A stretch of 10,323 nucleotides of DNA from JAENVT01 sp031424145 (GTDB lineage: Bacteria; Actinomycetota; Acidimicrobiia; Acidimicrobiales; Ilumatobacteraceae). Location: the NCBI GenBank assembly GCA_031424145.1, contig JANPGV010000083.1:1-10323 (forward strand), given 5' to 3'. Position numbers and translations under genes: made by a program. Positions 1 through 6,379 of the stretch are shown piece by piece. Under the pieces are notes generated by a model. That model did no database searches and was not told the DNA's origin. It worked only from the letters and a program-made list of their open reading frames with translations. Positions within the stretch are counted from its first letter, which is position 1, and every line of letters starts with the position of its first letter.

Positions 1-1347
1 CTCATCGAGCCTCATGTGCAGCCATCGAACCTTGCTCTCCTGGTAGTTGGCAAGCGTGACACCGGGCTTGCGGGTGCTCTCCAGTCCGAGCTGAACGCGG
101 GCCATGTTGAACGTGTCCTGTTCGAAGACCTTGCCGAGCACGCCCAGTTCAGCGGCGTCGGTCCACGGTTGGTCGACGCTCAGGTGATGGATCGGTGCGG
201 GGGCTGGCCGCTCACCCTTGAAGGGCGCGAGGAACAGCACCTCCATGATCGACGAGCGGTGGTCGTCTCCATTGGGCCGGAAGCGGTAAACGATGCGGTT
301 GAACGCGCCCCACGGGTGAAAGTTGGGGAACAGGGTGTAGTCGAGGTTGTCGACCATCTCGGCGTCGGACCATTCGTCGATCAAGCTTCCGACGACCGGT
401 CGCCACCGATCTCGCGTCGCGTCGGCCATCGCCGATCGGGCCGTCTGGCCGTCCTTCACGGTGATGAAGAGCTCCTCGTCGATCCGGACGTCTAGCGCGT
501 AGCGCAGGATCGTCTCCTCATCGGGGGTCCAGTCGATGAGCGGGCTGGGCGTCGCCGCCGGAGTGATCACCCTGCTGCAGTTCTCCCACACGTCGACCTG
601 GCTGTTGGTATCGCCGATGTACGGCAGGATCTGCGGGTGCGTAGCGTTCACATGAAAGGCCTCGCAAAACGCTTCCTGTGTGATCTTCCAGTTCGCGGCG
701 ATTGTCTTCGACACATGTGCCTGCACGTACCGGTCACGAAGGTTCCATCGATCGAAATGGGCAGCGAGATCCTCCACGAAGTCTTCGAGTGGGTCCGCGT
801 CCGGATCGGGGTTGATGAACACGAAGCCTTCCCAGGTGCCCACCTTGAGCTCGGGCAGCGCGAAGCGATCTGCGGTGACGTGCGGCAGGTCCCACGCGGC
901 GGGGACGTCCTTGAGGCTGCCATCGATGTTCCATCCGAAACCGTGGAACGGGCAGCGGATCTCCGAGCAGTTGCCGTCGTACTGCTTCAGCTGGCGGCCG
1001 CGGTGGAGGCAGGCGTTCGGGTACGCCTTGATCGTGTCCTTGTCTGTCCGCATGATCAGGTACGACCGGCCGGCGATGTCGTAGACGGTGTGGTCACCGA
1101 CGCGAGGAATGTGCTCCTCGCGACAGGCGAATTGCCACACCCTCGACCACAGGTGACTCTTCTCGAGTTCGTGCCATTCACGCGAGATGTAGTGATCGAT
1201 CGGCACGTCCTCGTCGCCGAGGAAGCGCGGCGACTCCTCACGGAGGATCTTCGGCACCTCGTGAGTGTCCGTATCGAGGAGCTGCTGGTAGCTCAGCCCC
1301 GGGGATCGCGCGGTTCCCTTCTGCTCAGCATCCGGCATCGCCGTCAT
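1..1347 (-). CDS. Rieske non-heme iron oxygenase, alpha subunit (partial, C-terminus beyond left edge)
   Basis: Catalytic subunit of a ring-hydroxylating oxygenase, which takes electrons through a [2Fe-2S] Rieske centre to a mononuclear iron site that activates O2. I read 449 codons from the ATG at 1347 with no stop before the window edge. The Rieske motif C-x-H-x16-C-x2-H is at residues 113-135 (Cys113, His115, Cys132, His135). The mononuclear iron ligands are His232 and His237 (H-x4-H in FHVNATH) and Asp411 in the EQDTFNMARVQLGLES segment. Glu229 takes the place of the bridging Asp known from naphthalene dioxygenase. Family members are usually about 430-470 residues, so little is missing. 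The start is set by a strong AGGAGGT at 1354-1360, six bases upstream. The gene lies 16 bp after the E1 stop codon, so the two are almost certainly cotranscribed. No ferredoxin, reductase or beta subunit is visible. The substrate cannot be read from the sequence. The family is certain; the reaction is unknown. Confidence 0.93.
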   Translation of the reverse strand, partial: MTAMPDAEQKGTARSPGLSYQQLLDTDTHEVPKILREESPRFLGDEDVPIDHYISREWHELEKSHLWSRVWQFACREEHIPRVGDHTVYDIAGRSYLIMRTDKDTIKAYPNACLHRGRQLKQYDGNCSEIRCPFHGFGWNIDGSLKDVPAAWDLPHVTADRFALPELKVGTWEGFVFINPDPDADPLEDFVEDLAAHFDRWNLRDRYVQAHVSKTIAANWKITQEAFCEAFHVNATHPQILPYIGDTNSQVDVWENCSRVITPAATPSPLIDWTPDEETILRYALDVRIDEELFITVKDGQTARSAMADATRDRWRPVVGSLIDEWSDAEMVDNLDYTLFPNFHPWGAFNRIVYRFRPNGDDHRSSIMEVLFLAPFKGERPAPAPIHHLSVDQPWTDAAELGVLGKVFEQDTFNMARVQLGLESTRKPGVTLANYQESKVRWLHMRLDE

Positions 1348-1353
1348 CAAACG

Positions 1354-1360
1354 ACCTCCT
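1354..1360 (-). promoter_or_regulatory. Shine-Dalgarno site of the Rieske oxygenase gene
   Basis: On the minus strand this reads AGGAGGT, near-perfect complementarity to the 16S rRNA 3' end, six bases before the ATG at 1347. It lies entirely inside the 16-bp gap between E1 and the oxygenase. The oxygenase is therefore translated from its own strong site on a shared transcript. Confidence 0.85.
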
Positions 1361-1363
1361 CAT

Positions 1364-3364
1364 TCATTTCATCGTGCGGCACGAAGCGACGATGTCTTCG
1401 ACGCTCGGATAGAAAGCGGCGACGAGCCCAGCAGGCGCAGGCACCGACGAGTCCGGGGCCGTGACGCGGCGCACCGGCCCGGCGAGTTGATCGTGCAGCT
1501 CCTCGTGGAGCCTCGAGGCGATCTCTGCCCCCGCCCCGCAGGTGCGCACCGCCTCATGGACCACGACAGCACGCTTCGTGCGAGCAACCGAAGTGAACAA
1601 CGCGTTCATGTCCAGCGGGGCGAGCGAGCGCAGATCGATGACCTCTGCAGAGATTCCATCGTCCGCGAGTTGGTCAGCAGCTTTGAGGACGTCGTACATC
1701 AGGCGCCCGTAGCTGATGATGGTGACGTCGTCGCCAGCACGGCGCGTGGCCGCCGTCCCGATGGGAATGATGTACGGCTCCGTCGGCACCATTCCGCGCT
1801 TCATGAACAGCGCCGTGCTCTCGATGAAGACGCACGGGTCGTCGTCCTCGATGCACGCCAGCAACAGACCCTTGGCGTCGTACGGCGTCGACGGCATGAC
1901 GACCTTCAGACCCGGGGTGTGCATCAGGATCGCCTCGAGCGACTGGCTGTGCTGGGCGCCGATCGGCGTGCCGCCGACCATGTTCACCCGCACCGTCATC
2001 GGGACGGGCGTGCGGCCGCCTGACATGTAGCGCAGCTTGGCAGCATGGTTGGCGAGTTGATCGAACGCCACGCCAAGAAAGTCCATGAACATGATCTCGG
2101 GGATCGGCCGCAGGCCGGCGATCGCGGAGCCGATGCTGGCACCCATGATCGCCTCCTCTGAGATCGGTGTGTTGCGCACACGGTGCTCGCCATGTTTCGT
2201 CGACAGCCCGTCGGTCACATGGAACACGCCTCCGCCCGCAGAGTCGGCCACGTCCTCCCCGAGCACGAAGACCCGATCGTCCTTCGCCATCGCCTGGTCC
2301 ATTGCTTGGTTGATCGCGTTGCGGAACGTCAGCCGCTCGTTCGGTTCGGCGCTCTCGCCGGGCTCTCCAGCGTTCGTGCTGGCTCCGTAGTTGTCCTCGA
2401 TCACGGTCGCCGGGTCGGCGGGAGGGTCAGCGGCGGCCTCCTCGTACGATGAGTCGACTTCCTCGCTCACCCTGTTGTCGATCTCGGACAGGGTCGCCTC
2501 GTCGGCGACGCCCTCATCGATCAGATACGTCCGAAATCGGGGAACAGGATCGCCGGCGATCTGCTCGGCGAGTTGATCTGGATCCATGTACTCGTTCTTG
2601 TCGCTGAGCACGTGGCCGAGCGTGCGAAACGTCACGCACTCGAGCAGCACGGGTCCGTCGCCACGGCGGGCGTGCTCGACGGCTTCTTTGGCGGCGAGGT
2701 AGGTCGCCACGGGATCCATTCCGTCGACTTTGATGCCCTTCATCCCGTACGCAGGAGCGCGGTCGACGACCGAAACGTTGCGAGCCGTGTCCGAGTATCG
2801 GGTGTGTTCACCGTACTGATTGTTCTGGCACACGAACACAACGGGCAACAACCACACCGACGCCAGATTGAGTGACTCGTGGAAGGCGCCGATGTTGGTG
2901 GCACCATCGCCGAAGTTGGTGATCGTCACCTTTCCGTCGCTCTTCAATTGCGATGACAGCCCGAGACCCACCGCGATGGGCATGCCGGCGCCGACGATCC
3001 CCGTGCACAACATCAAGCCGTGCGCAGGGTCGGAGATGTGCATCGGACCCCCGCGGCCCTTCGACCCACCCGTCTGCTTGCCGAGCATCTCGGCCCACAT
3101 CTCGTGAAGAGGGACACCTTTGGCGATTTCGTCGGCAACACCGCGGTACGTCGCAGTCATGTAGTCGTCCGGTTGGATCGCCGCCGAAACACACGCCGAG
3201 ATGATCTCGTGGCCGCGTACGGGGTAGTGCACGAAGAAGGCCTGGGCGTTCGAGATGAGCGCCTTCGCTTTGTCATCGAATGCTCGGATCCGGGCGACCG
3301 TCTCGTAGATCTGCAGCAGGAGTCCTCGGTCAAGGGTCTTCTTGGTCTCTGTCGTGAGGCTCAT
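1364..3364 (-). CDS. Thiamine-dependent 2-oxoacid dehydrogenase E1, alpha-beta fusion
   Basis: E1 component of a 2-oxoacid dehydrogenase complex (pyruvate, acetoin or branched-chain type). It decarboxylates a 2-oxoacid on thiamine diphosphate and passes the acyl group to E2 lipoyl. The protein has 666 residues. The alpha half (about 1-325) carries the GDG-x26-NN cofactor motif (Gly152-Gly154, Asn181-Asn182) and a GH at 250-251. A polar Gly/Glu/Pro-rich linker spans 325-343. The beta half (about 344-666) has LGEDVAD at 368-374, the thiamine-activating Glu in ISEEAIMGASIG (401-412), QHSQS at 471-475 and PGLKVVMP. The start at 3364 is chosen for its GAGGGAGA site at 3371-3378. An open frame runs back to 3517, but its extra 51 residues look unlike protein and cross the hairpin at 3497-3534. 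The alpha loop reads TYRGVADEIAKG, without the HGH of acetoin/pyruvate E1 enzymes. No E2 or E3 gene is in the window. The family is sure; the substrate is open. Confidence 0.92.
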   Translation of the reverse strand: MSLTTETKKTLDRGLLLQIYETVARIRAFDDKAKALISNAQAFFVHYPVRGHEIISACVSAAIQPDDYMTATYRGVADEIAKGVPLHEMWAEMLGKQTGGSKGRGGPMHISDPAHGLMLCTGIVGAGMPIAVGLGLSSQLKSDGKVTITNFGDGATNIGAFHESLNLASVWLLPVVFVCQNNQYGEHTRYSDTARNVSVVDRAPAYGMKGIKVDGMDPVATYLAAKEAVEHARRGDGPVLLECVTFRTLGHVLSDKNEYMDPDQLAEQIAGDPVPRFRTYLIDEGVADEATLSEIDNRVSEEVDSSYEEAAADPPADPATVIEDNYGASTNAGEPGESAEPNERLTFRNAINQAMDQAMAKDDRVFVLGEDVADSAGGGVFHVTDGLSTKHGEHRVRNTPISEEAIMGASIGSAIAGLRPIPEIMFMDFLGVAFDQLANHAAKLRYMSGGRTPVPMTVRVNMVGGTPIGAQHSQSLEAILMHTPGLKVVMPSTPYDAKGLLLACIEDDDPCVFIESTALFMKRGMVPTEPYIIPIGTAATRRAGDDVTIISYGRLMYDVLKAADQLADDGISAEVIDLRSLAPLDMNALFTSVARTKRAVVVHEAVRTCGAGAEIASRLHEELHDQLAGPVRRVTAPDSSVPAPAGLVAAFYPSVEDIVASCRTMK

Positions 3365-3430
3365 GTCACGTCTCCCTCGTAGGCCCGGCGATGCACGACG
3401 TGTTGATGACGAACGGGTCTGCTCCGCGGT

Positions 3431-3438
3431 GTTTATTG
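3431..3438 (-). promoter_or_regulatory. AT-rich octamer upstream of E1, shared with the binding-protein promoter
   Basis: The minus strand reads CAATAAAC, 66 bases before the E1 start. The same octamer lies at 4807-4814 upstream of the binding-protein gene, also in minus orientation. In both cases GCG sits two bases away on the forward strand. It could be part of an internal promoter (TAAACA resembles a -10 element) or a site for a common regulator. The evidence is only two copies of eight bases. Confidence 0.3.
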
Positions 3439-3496
3439 ATGGCGAATAGAGAAAGTACCACAGGGCGCCGGGGTGTCTGTAGTGAGCTCCGACCGC

Positions 3497-3534
3497 GCCA
3501 TGCCCGGTCCGGAGCAAGCCGGACCGGGCATGGC
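3497..3534 (-). terminator. Perfect 16-bp stem hairpin between binding-protein gene and E1
   Basis: The arms at 3497-3512 and 3519-3534 are exact inverted complements (16 of 16 pairs, GC-rich) around the six-base loop AGCAAG. In the minus-strand transcript the hairpin begins about 32 bases after the binding-protein stop codon. No run of U follows, so it does not look like a standard intrinsic terminator. In ABC transporter operons, such hairpins after the binding-protein gene often protect the upstream message or cause partial termination, giving excess binding protein. That role is inferred here; the structure itself is certain. Confidence 0.7.
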
Positions 3535-3537
3535 TAC

Positions 3538-3556
3538 TCGCTCGCTGGTTGAGCGA
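3538..3556 (-). repeat. Small hairpin directly after the binding-protein stop codon
   Basis: The arms TCGCTC (3538-3543) and GAGCGA (3551-3556) pair perfectly around a seven-base loop. The hairpin lies 10 bases after the stop codon at 3567 and just before the long 16-bp hairpin, so the two stand in tandem on the transcript. Confidence 0.5.
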
Positions 3557-3566
3557 ACGCGAGGGG

Positions 3567-4757
3567 TTAGACGCCCCAGAGGGCCTTGAAGTCGTCTGCC
3601 ATCGTCGGCGGGAACCAGTCGCCGTTGCAGCAATCGAGGATCGCTTGGGCGGCCTTGGCGTCCGCGGGCAGATATGTCGGTAGCGACGCTGCAGCGCGTT
3701 CCTCTGACAGCGGCATGTTCAGGCTGAGGCGGGCTGCGGCGTCGACCATCAGCCAACCCGCGTACGCCTTCGGGTCGGCGGACCATGGGCTCATCGTGCC
3801 GCTGACGATCTCCTTCAGAGCGAACGCCGAGAAGTCCTGACCATAGACCTTTACTTTGTCGAGCAGGCCGGCGCTCTGGAGCGAGGCGGTCACGCCGCTC
3901 GCCAGCGAGCCAAACGAGAAGAACACGTAGTTGATGTCCGGGTTGGCCTGCAGCTGGGAGGCAACGGCTGCAGGGACTTCGCCACCAACGAGCTGTGGGA
4001 TGGTGATGTTCAAGTCGGTGGACTTGCATGTCGAGCAGTTCTTCTTGAGCTCCGCGGAGTAGGCGTCGGTCTCGACTTTGAGCACCGCGAAGTCGGGAAT
4101 GCTGACGACCAGGACATTGGCAGCGCTCTTCGAGTCGACGATCGCCCAGTCGGCCATCAATGGCCCGGTCTTCTCGACGAACGAGCCGTCACCGCACTGC
4201 GTGTAAATATTGGTGGCGTCCCCGGCAGGGGCCTCCGTGTCGTAGCAGCTCAGGATTTTGATGCCCTTCGCCTTGGCGGCGGTGGCCTGCTCTTCGTACA
4301 ACGCACGCGCTTCGCCCGAGCTGGCGATGAAGTCGGCGCCCGCGTCGATCGCTTGCTGGAATGCCGGACCGGGGTTGCCGCTCTCGGAGGTGATCTTGAT
4401 CATCTCCCAGCCCAGCGCCTTGGTCGCTGCCTCGACGCCGACCGTGATGTAGGGGCACGACTCGAGCTCGCACTCGAGCCAGGCGAACTTCTTCGGGGCG
4501 GGCTTGCCCGTCAGCGGCGTCGTGACACCAATCGGCTGGTTCGGATCTTGATACTTCTCGACGACTGCCCGTGCCGCGGCGAGACCTGGATCCTCGCCTG
4601 TCGGTGCGCCGGTTGCTGTCGGTGCGCCGGTTGCCGTCGGTGCGTTGGTCGCAGCCGGAGCGGCGCCGGTGTCGGCAGTCTTCTTATCGCTGCCGCACGC
4701 CGCGGCGACCAGCGCGCCGATGATGAGCGCGGCGGCCAGCTTTCGGTTGGTGCGCAT
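3567..4757 (-). CDS. Sugar-type ABC transporter substrate-binding lipoprotein
   Basis: Extracellular lipid-anchored receptor that delivers a solute to the ABC permease. The 396-residue protein starts with a basic end (RTNRK), a hydrophobic segment (about 7-20) and a lipobox ending at Cys21 (LVAAAC). A low-complexity Ala/Pro/Thr/Gly linker (31-54) follows. The rest resembles periplasmic binding proteins of the ribose/LacI-like class: a GVEAATKALGWEMI segment, then FQQAIDAGADFIASSGEA, then a second lobe with VASQLQANPDINYVFFSFGS and VKVYGQDFSAFAL. Eight further cysteines fall in near pairs (96/101, 171/188, 241/244, 376/377), unusual for this family. The start at 4757 has AAGGGGGA at 4761-4768. 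It is divergent from the ATPase-permease genes and upstream of E1 and the oxygenase, so the ligand is probably what those enzymes process. The ligand cannot be predicted. Confidence 0.93.
   Translation of the reverse strand: MRTNRKLAAALIIGALVAAACGSDKKTADTGAAPAATNAPTATGAPTATGAPTGEDPGLAAARAVVEKYQDPNQPIGVTTPLTGKPAPKKFAWLECELESCPYITVGVEAATKALGWEMIKITSESGNPGPAFQQAIDAGADFIASSGEARALYEEQATAAKAKGIKILSCYDTEAPAGDATNIYTQCGDGSFVEKTGPLMADWAIVDSKSAANVLVVSIPDFAVLKVETDAYSAELKKNCSTCKSTDLNITIPQLVGGEVPAAVASQLQANPDINYVFFSFGSLASGVTASLQSAGLLDKVKVYGQDFSAFALKEIVSGTMSPWSADPKAYAGWLMVDAAARLSLNMPLSEERAAASLPTYLPADAKAAQAILDCCNGDWFPPTMADDFKALWGV
4600..4650. repeat. 18-bp tandem repeat (about 2.8 copies) inside the lipoprotein linker
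   Basis: Units at 4600-4617 and 4618-4635 differ at one base, and a 15-base partial copy follows at 4636-4650. They encode the repeated linker APTATG between the lipid anchor and the folded domain. The repeat length is a multiple of three, so copy-number change would alter tether length without breaking the frame. Confidence 0.85.
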
Positions 4758-4774
4758 GATTCCCCCTTCTTACC

Positions 4775-4793
4775 CGGCGCGCCCTTCGCGCCG
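4775..4793 (-). promoter_or_regulatory. Hairpin in the 5' leader of the binding-protein transcript
   Basis: The arms CGGCGCG (4775-4781) and CGCGCCG (4787-4793) pair perfectly around a five-base loop. The hairpin lies just upstream of the Shine-Dalgarno at 4761-4768. It could stabilise the 5' end or affect ribosome access. It has no U tract. Confidence 0.5.
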
Positions 4794-4805
4794 CATGGTG
4801 AGCGT

Positions 4806-4811
4806 AGTTTA
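4806..4811 (-). promoter_or_regulatory. Candidate -10 box for the binding-protein gene
   Basis: The minus strand reads TAAACT, a TANNNT-type -10 element and the same hexamer as the one before the acyl-CoA mutase gene. It would place the transcript start near 4799 and give a leader of about 42 bases. No convincing -35 box is present. It overlaps the control region of the divergent ATPase gene. Confidence 0.4.
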
Positions 4812-4832
4812 TTGGTACCACCATCAGTTTGC

Positions 4833-4838
4833 TAGTAT
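4833..4838 (+). promoter_or_regulatory. Candidate -10 box for the ATPase-permease operon
   Basis: TAGTAT fits the TANNNT consensus. A TTGGTA at 4812-4817 could serve as a poor -35 box with a short 15-base spacer. Transcription would start near 4845, about 17 bases before the GTG at 4862. The -35 candidate lies within the palindrome TGGTACCA, which a regulator could use to control both directions. Confidence 0.4.
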
Positions 4839-4861
4839 TGGTTTGAGGTTTGGGGGATTGC

Positions 4862-6379
4862 GTGAGCGAGATGCTGCGCATCGAAAACTTGTCGAAGACA
4901 TTTCCGGGGCAGGTCGCGCTCGCTGACGTGACCATCACGGTCGAGGCCGGGGAGGTTCACGCGCTCGTGGGCCAAAACGGTTCTGGCAAGTCAACATTGA
5001 TCAAGGTGCTCGCCGGGTACCACCAGCCCGACTCCGACGGAGCCCAGGCGTGGGTCAACGGTTCGCCGCTGACGCTTGGAGATGGTGCGGCAGCCGCGGC
5101 AGCGGGCATCCGGTTCGTCCATCAGGACCTCGGCCTTGTGGGGTCGATGAGCGCCATGGAGAACCTCGCGCTCACTGCCGGCTACAAGACTGGTAGGGGC
5201 TGGCGCATCCACTGGCGTGAGGAGGTGGACCGCTCGCGCCAGGCGCTCGCTGGGTTGGGGCTGGCCAAGATCGACGTCAAGGCTCCGGTCGATTCGTTGC
5301 CACCGGCGCAGAGAACTGCGGTTGCGATCGCTCGAGCCCTCGTCGGCTGGGAGAACGGGGCGACGTTGCTGGTGCTTGACGAACCGACAGCGACGCTGCC
5401 GGGCGATGACGTGAAACGGCTCTTTGAGGTCATCCATCGCCTCAAGGAGCAGGGCGTTTCCATCATGTATGTGTCGCACCACCTCGATGAGGTGTTCGAG
5501 TTGGCCGACCGCGTCACGGTGCTCCGGGACGGCAAGCGAGTGACGACGGTGCCGGTCGGGGACCTCGATCACATGGCTCTCGTCGAACTCATCGTGGGGC
5601 ACCACATCGAGACCACCAGCGCTACGGAGACCGTCGGAGATGTGGAGACGTTGCTCAGAGTTCGCGGGTTGCGCGGTGGCACGGTGCTAGGGATCGACCT
5701 CGATGCAGGGGCCGGCGAGATCGTGGGGCTGGCGGGCATCACCGGGTCCGGCCGAGAGCACGTGCTCGGCCTGATCGCCGGTCAAATCCCGAGAACCGAT
5801 GGCGACGTGTCGCTCGACGGAGTGCCGATCGCCAACTTCCAGCCGAAACAGGCGATCGACTCCGGCGTCGCGTCCGTCCCCGCCGAACGCGGCCTGCGCG
5901 GCACGGTCGGGCCGATGAACGTCAGGGAGAACCTGTCGCTCAGCGACGTCAGACGGCACTTCCGCGGCGGTCGCCTCCGACGCGGCGCGGAAATCGCCGA
6001 AACCAAGCAATGGATCGACCGGCTGTCGATCAAGACCTCAGGGACCGAGGCAATCATCGGGTCGCTGAGTGGTGGTAATCAACAGAAAGTCATGTTCGGT
6101 AAGGCGCTTCGCCTCGCACCGAAGCTGCTCCTGCTCGACGAGCCGACCCAGGGAATCGACGTCGGCGCCAAGGAGCAGATCCACAAACTCGTCGACGAGG
6201 CCGCCGCTTCCGGGGTCGCCACGCTCGTCGCCTCGACGGACACCGACGAGCTGGTGCGGCTGTGCCACCGCGTTGTTGTCTTCGCGAACGGACGCATCAA
6301 GGCGACACTGGTCGGCGACCACATCGCCACTGAACGCATCGAACACACCCAGCTCGAGAGCTCGCGGAGGTCCCAATGA
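4862..6379 (+). CDS. Sugar-type ABC transporter ATPase with two nucleotide-binding domains
   Basis: Cytoplasmic ATPase that powers import with the permease at 6376. The 505-residue protein holds two ABC domains, as in the RbsA/MglA/XylG family (about 500 residues). Domain 1 has Walker A GQNGSGKST (37-45), Q-loop Gln88, Walker B LLVLDEPT with Asp173-Glu174 and switch His206. Its signature is degraded to LPPAQ (146-150). Domain 2 has no Walker A lysine (GITGSGREH, 292-300) but keeps a perfect signature LSGGNQQK (402-409) and Walker B Asp426-Glu427 in LLLLDEPTQGIDVGAK. So one intact composite ATP site remains. I chose GTG at 4862 because GGGGGA (4852-4857) precedes it. TTG at 4850 and ATG at 4871 are alternatives that alter only a few residues. 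The stop overlaps the permease start (ATGA), indicating tight coupling. Confidence 0.93.
   Translation: MSEMLRIENLSKTFPGQVALADVTITVEAGEVHALVGQNGSGKSTLIKVLAGYHQPDSDGAQAWVNGSPLTLGDGAAAAAAGIRFVHQDLGLVGSMSAMENLALTAGYKTGRGWRIHWREEVDRSRQALAGLGLAKIDVKAPVDSLPPAQRTAVAIARALVGWENGATLLVLDEPTATLPGDDVKRLFEVIHRLKEQGVSIMYVSHHLDEVFELADRVTVLRDGKRVTTVPVGDLDHMALVELIVGHHIETTSATETVGDVETLLRVRGLRGGTVLGIDLDAGAGEIVGLAGITGSGREHVLGLIAGQIPRTDGDVSLDGVPIANFQPKQAIDSGVASVPAERGLRGTVGPMNVRENLSLSDVRRHFRGGRLRRGAEIAETKQWIDRLSIKTSGTEAIIGSLSGGNQQKVMFGKALRLAPKLLLLDEPTQGIDVGAKEQIHKLVDEAAASGVATLVASTDTDELVRLCHRVVVFANGRIKATLVGDHIATERIEHTQLESSRRSQ

Noticed and set aside
16..1464. Plus-strand frames antisense to the Rieske gene
   Set aside because: The minus strand has a continuous frame with all Rieske and iron ligands. 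The plus-strand frames show no motif.
3365..3517. 51-residue N-terminal extension of the E1 protein from an ATG at 3517
   Set aside because: It has no ribosome-binding site, crosses the 16-bp hairpin, and its residues do not resemble E1 proteins. The ATG at 3364 has a good site and the usual N-terminus.
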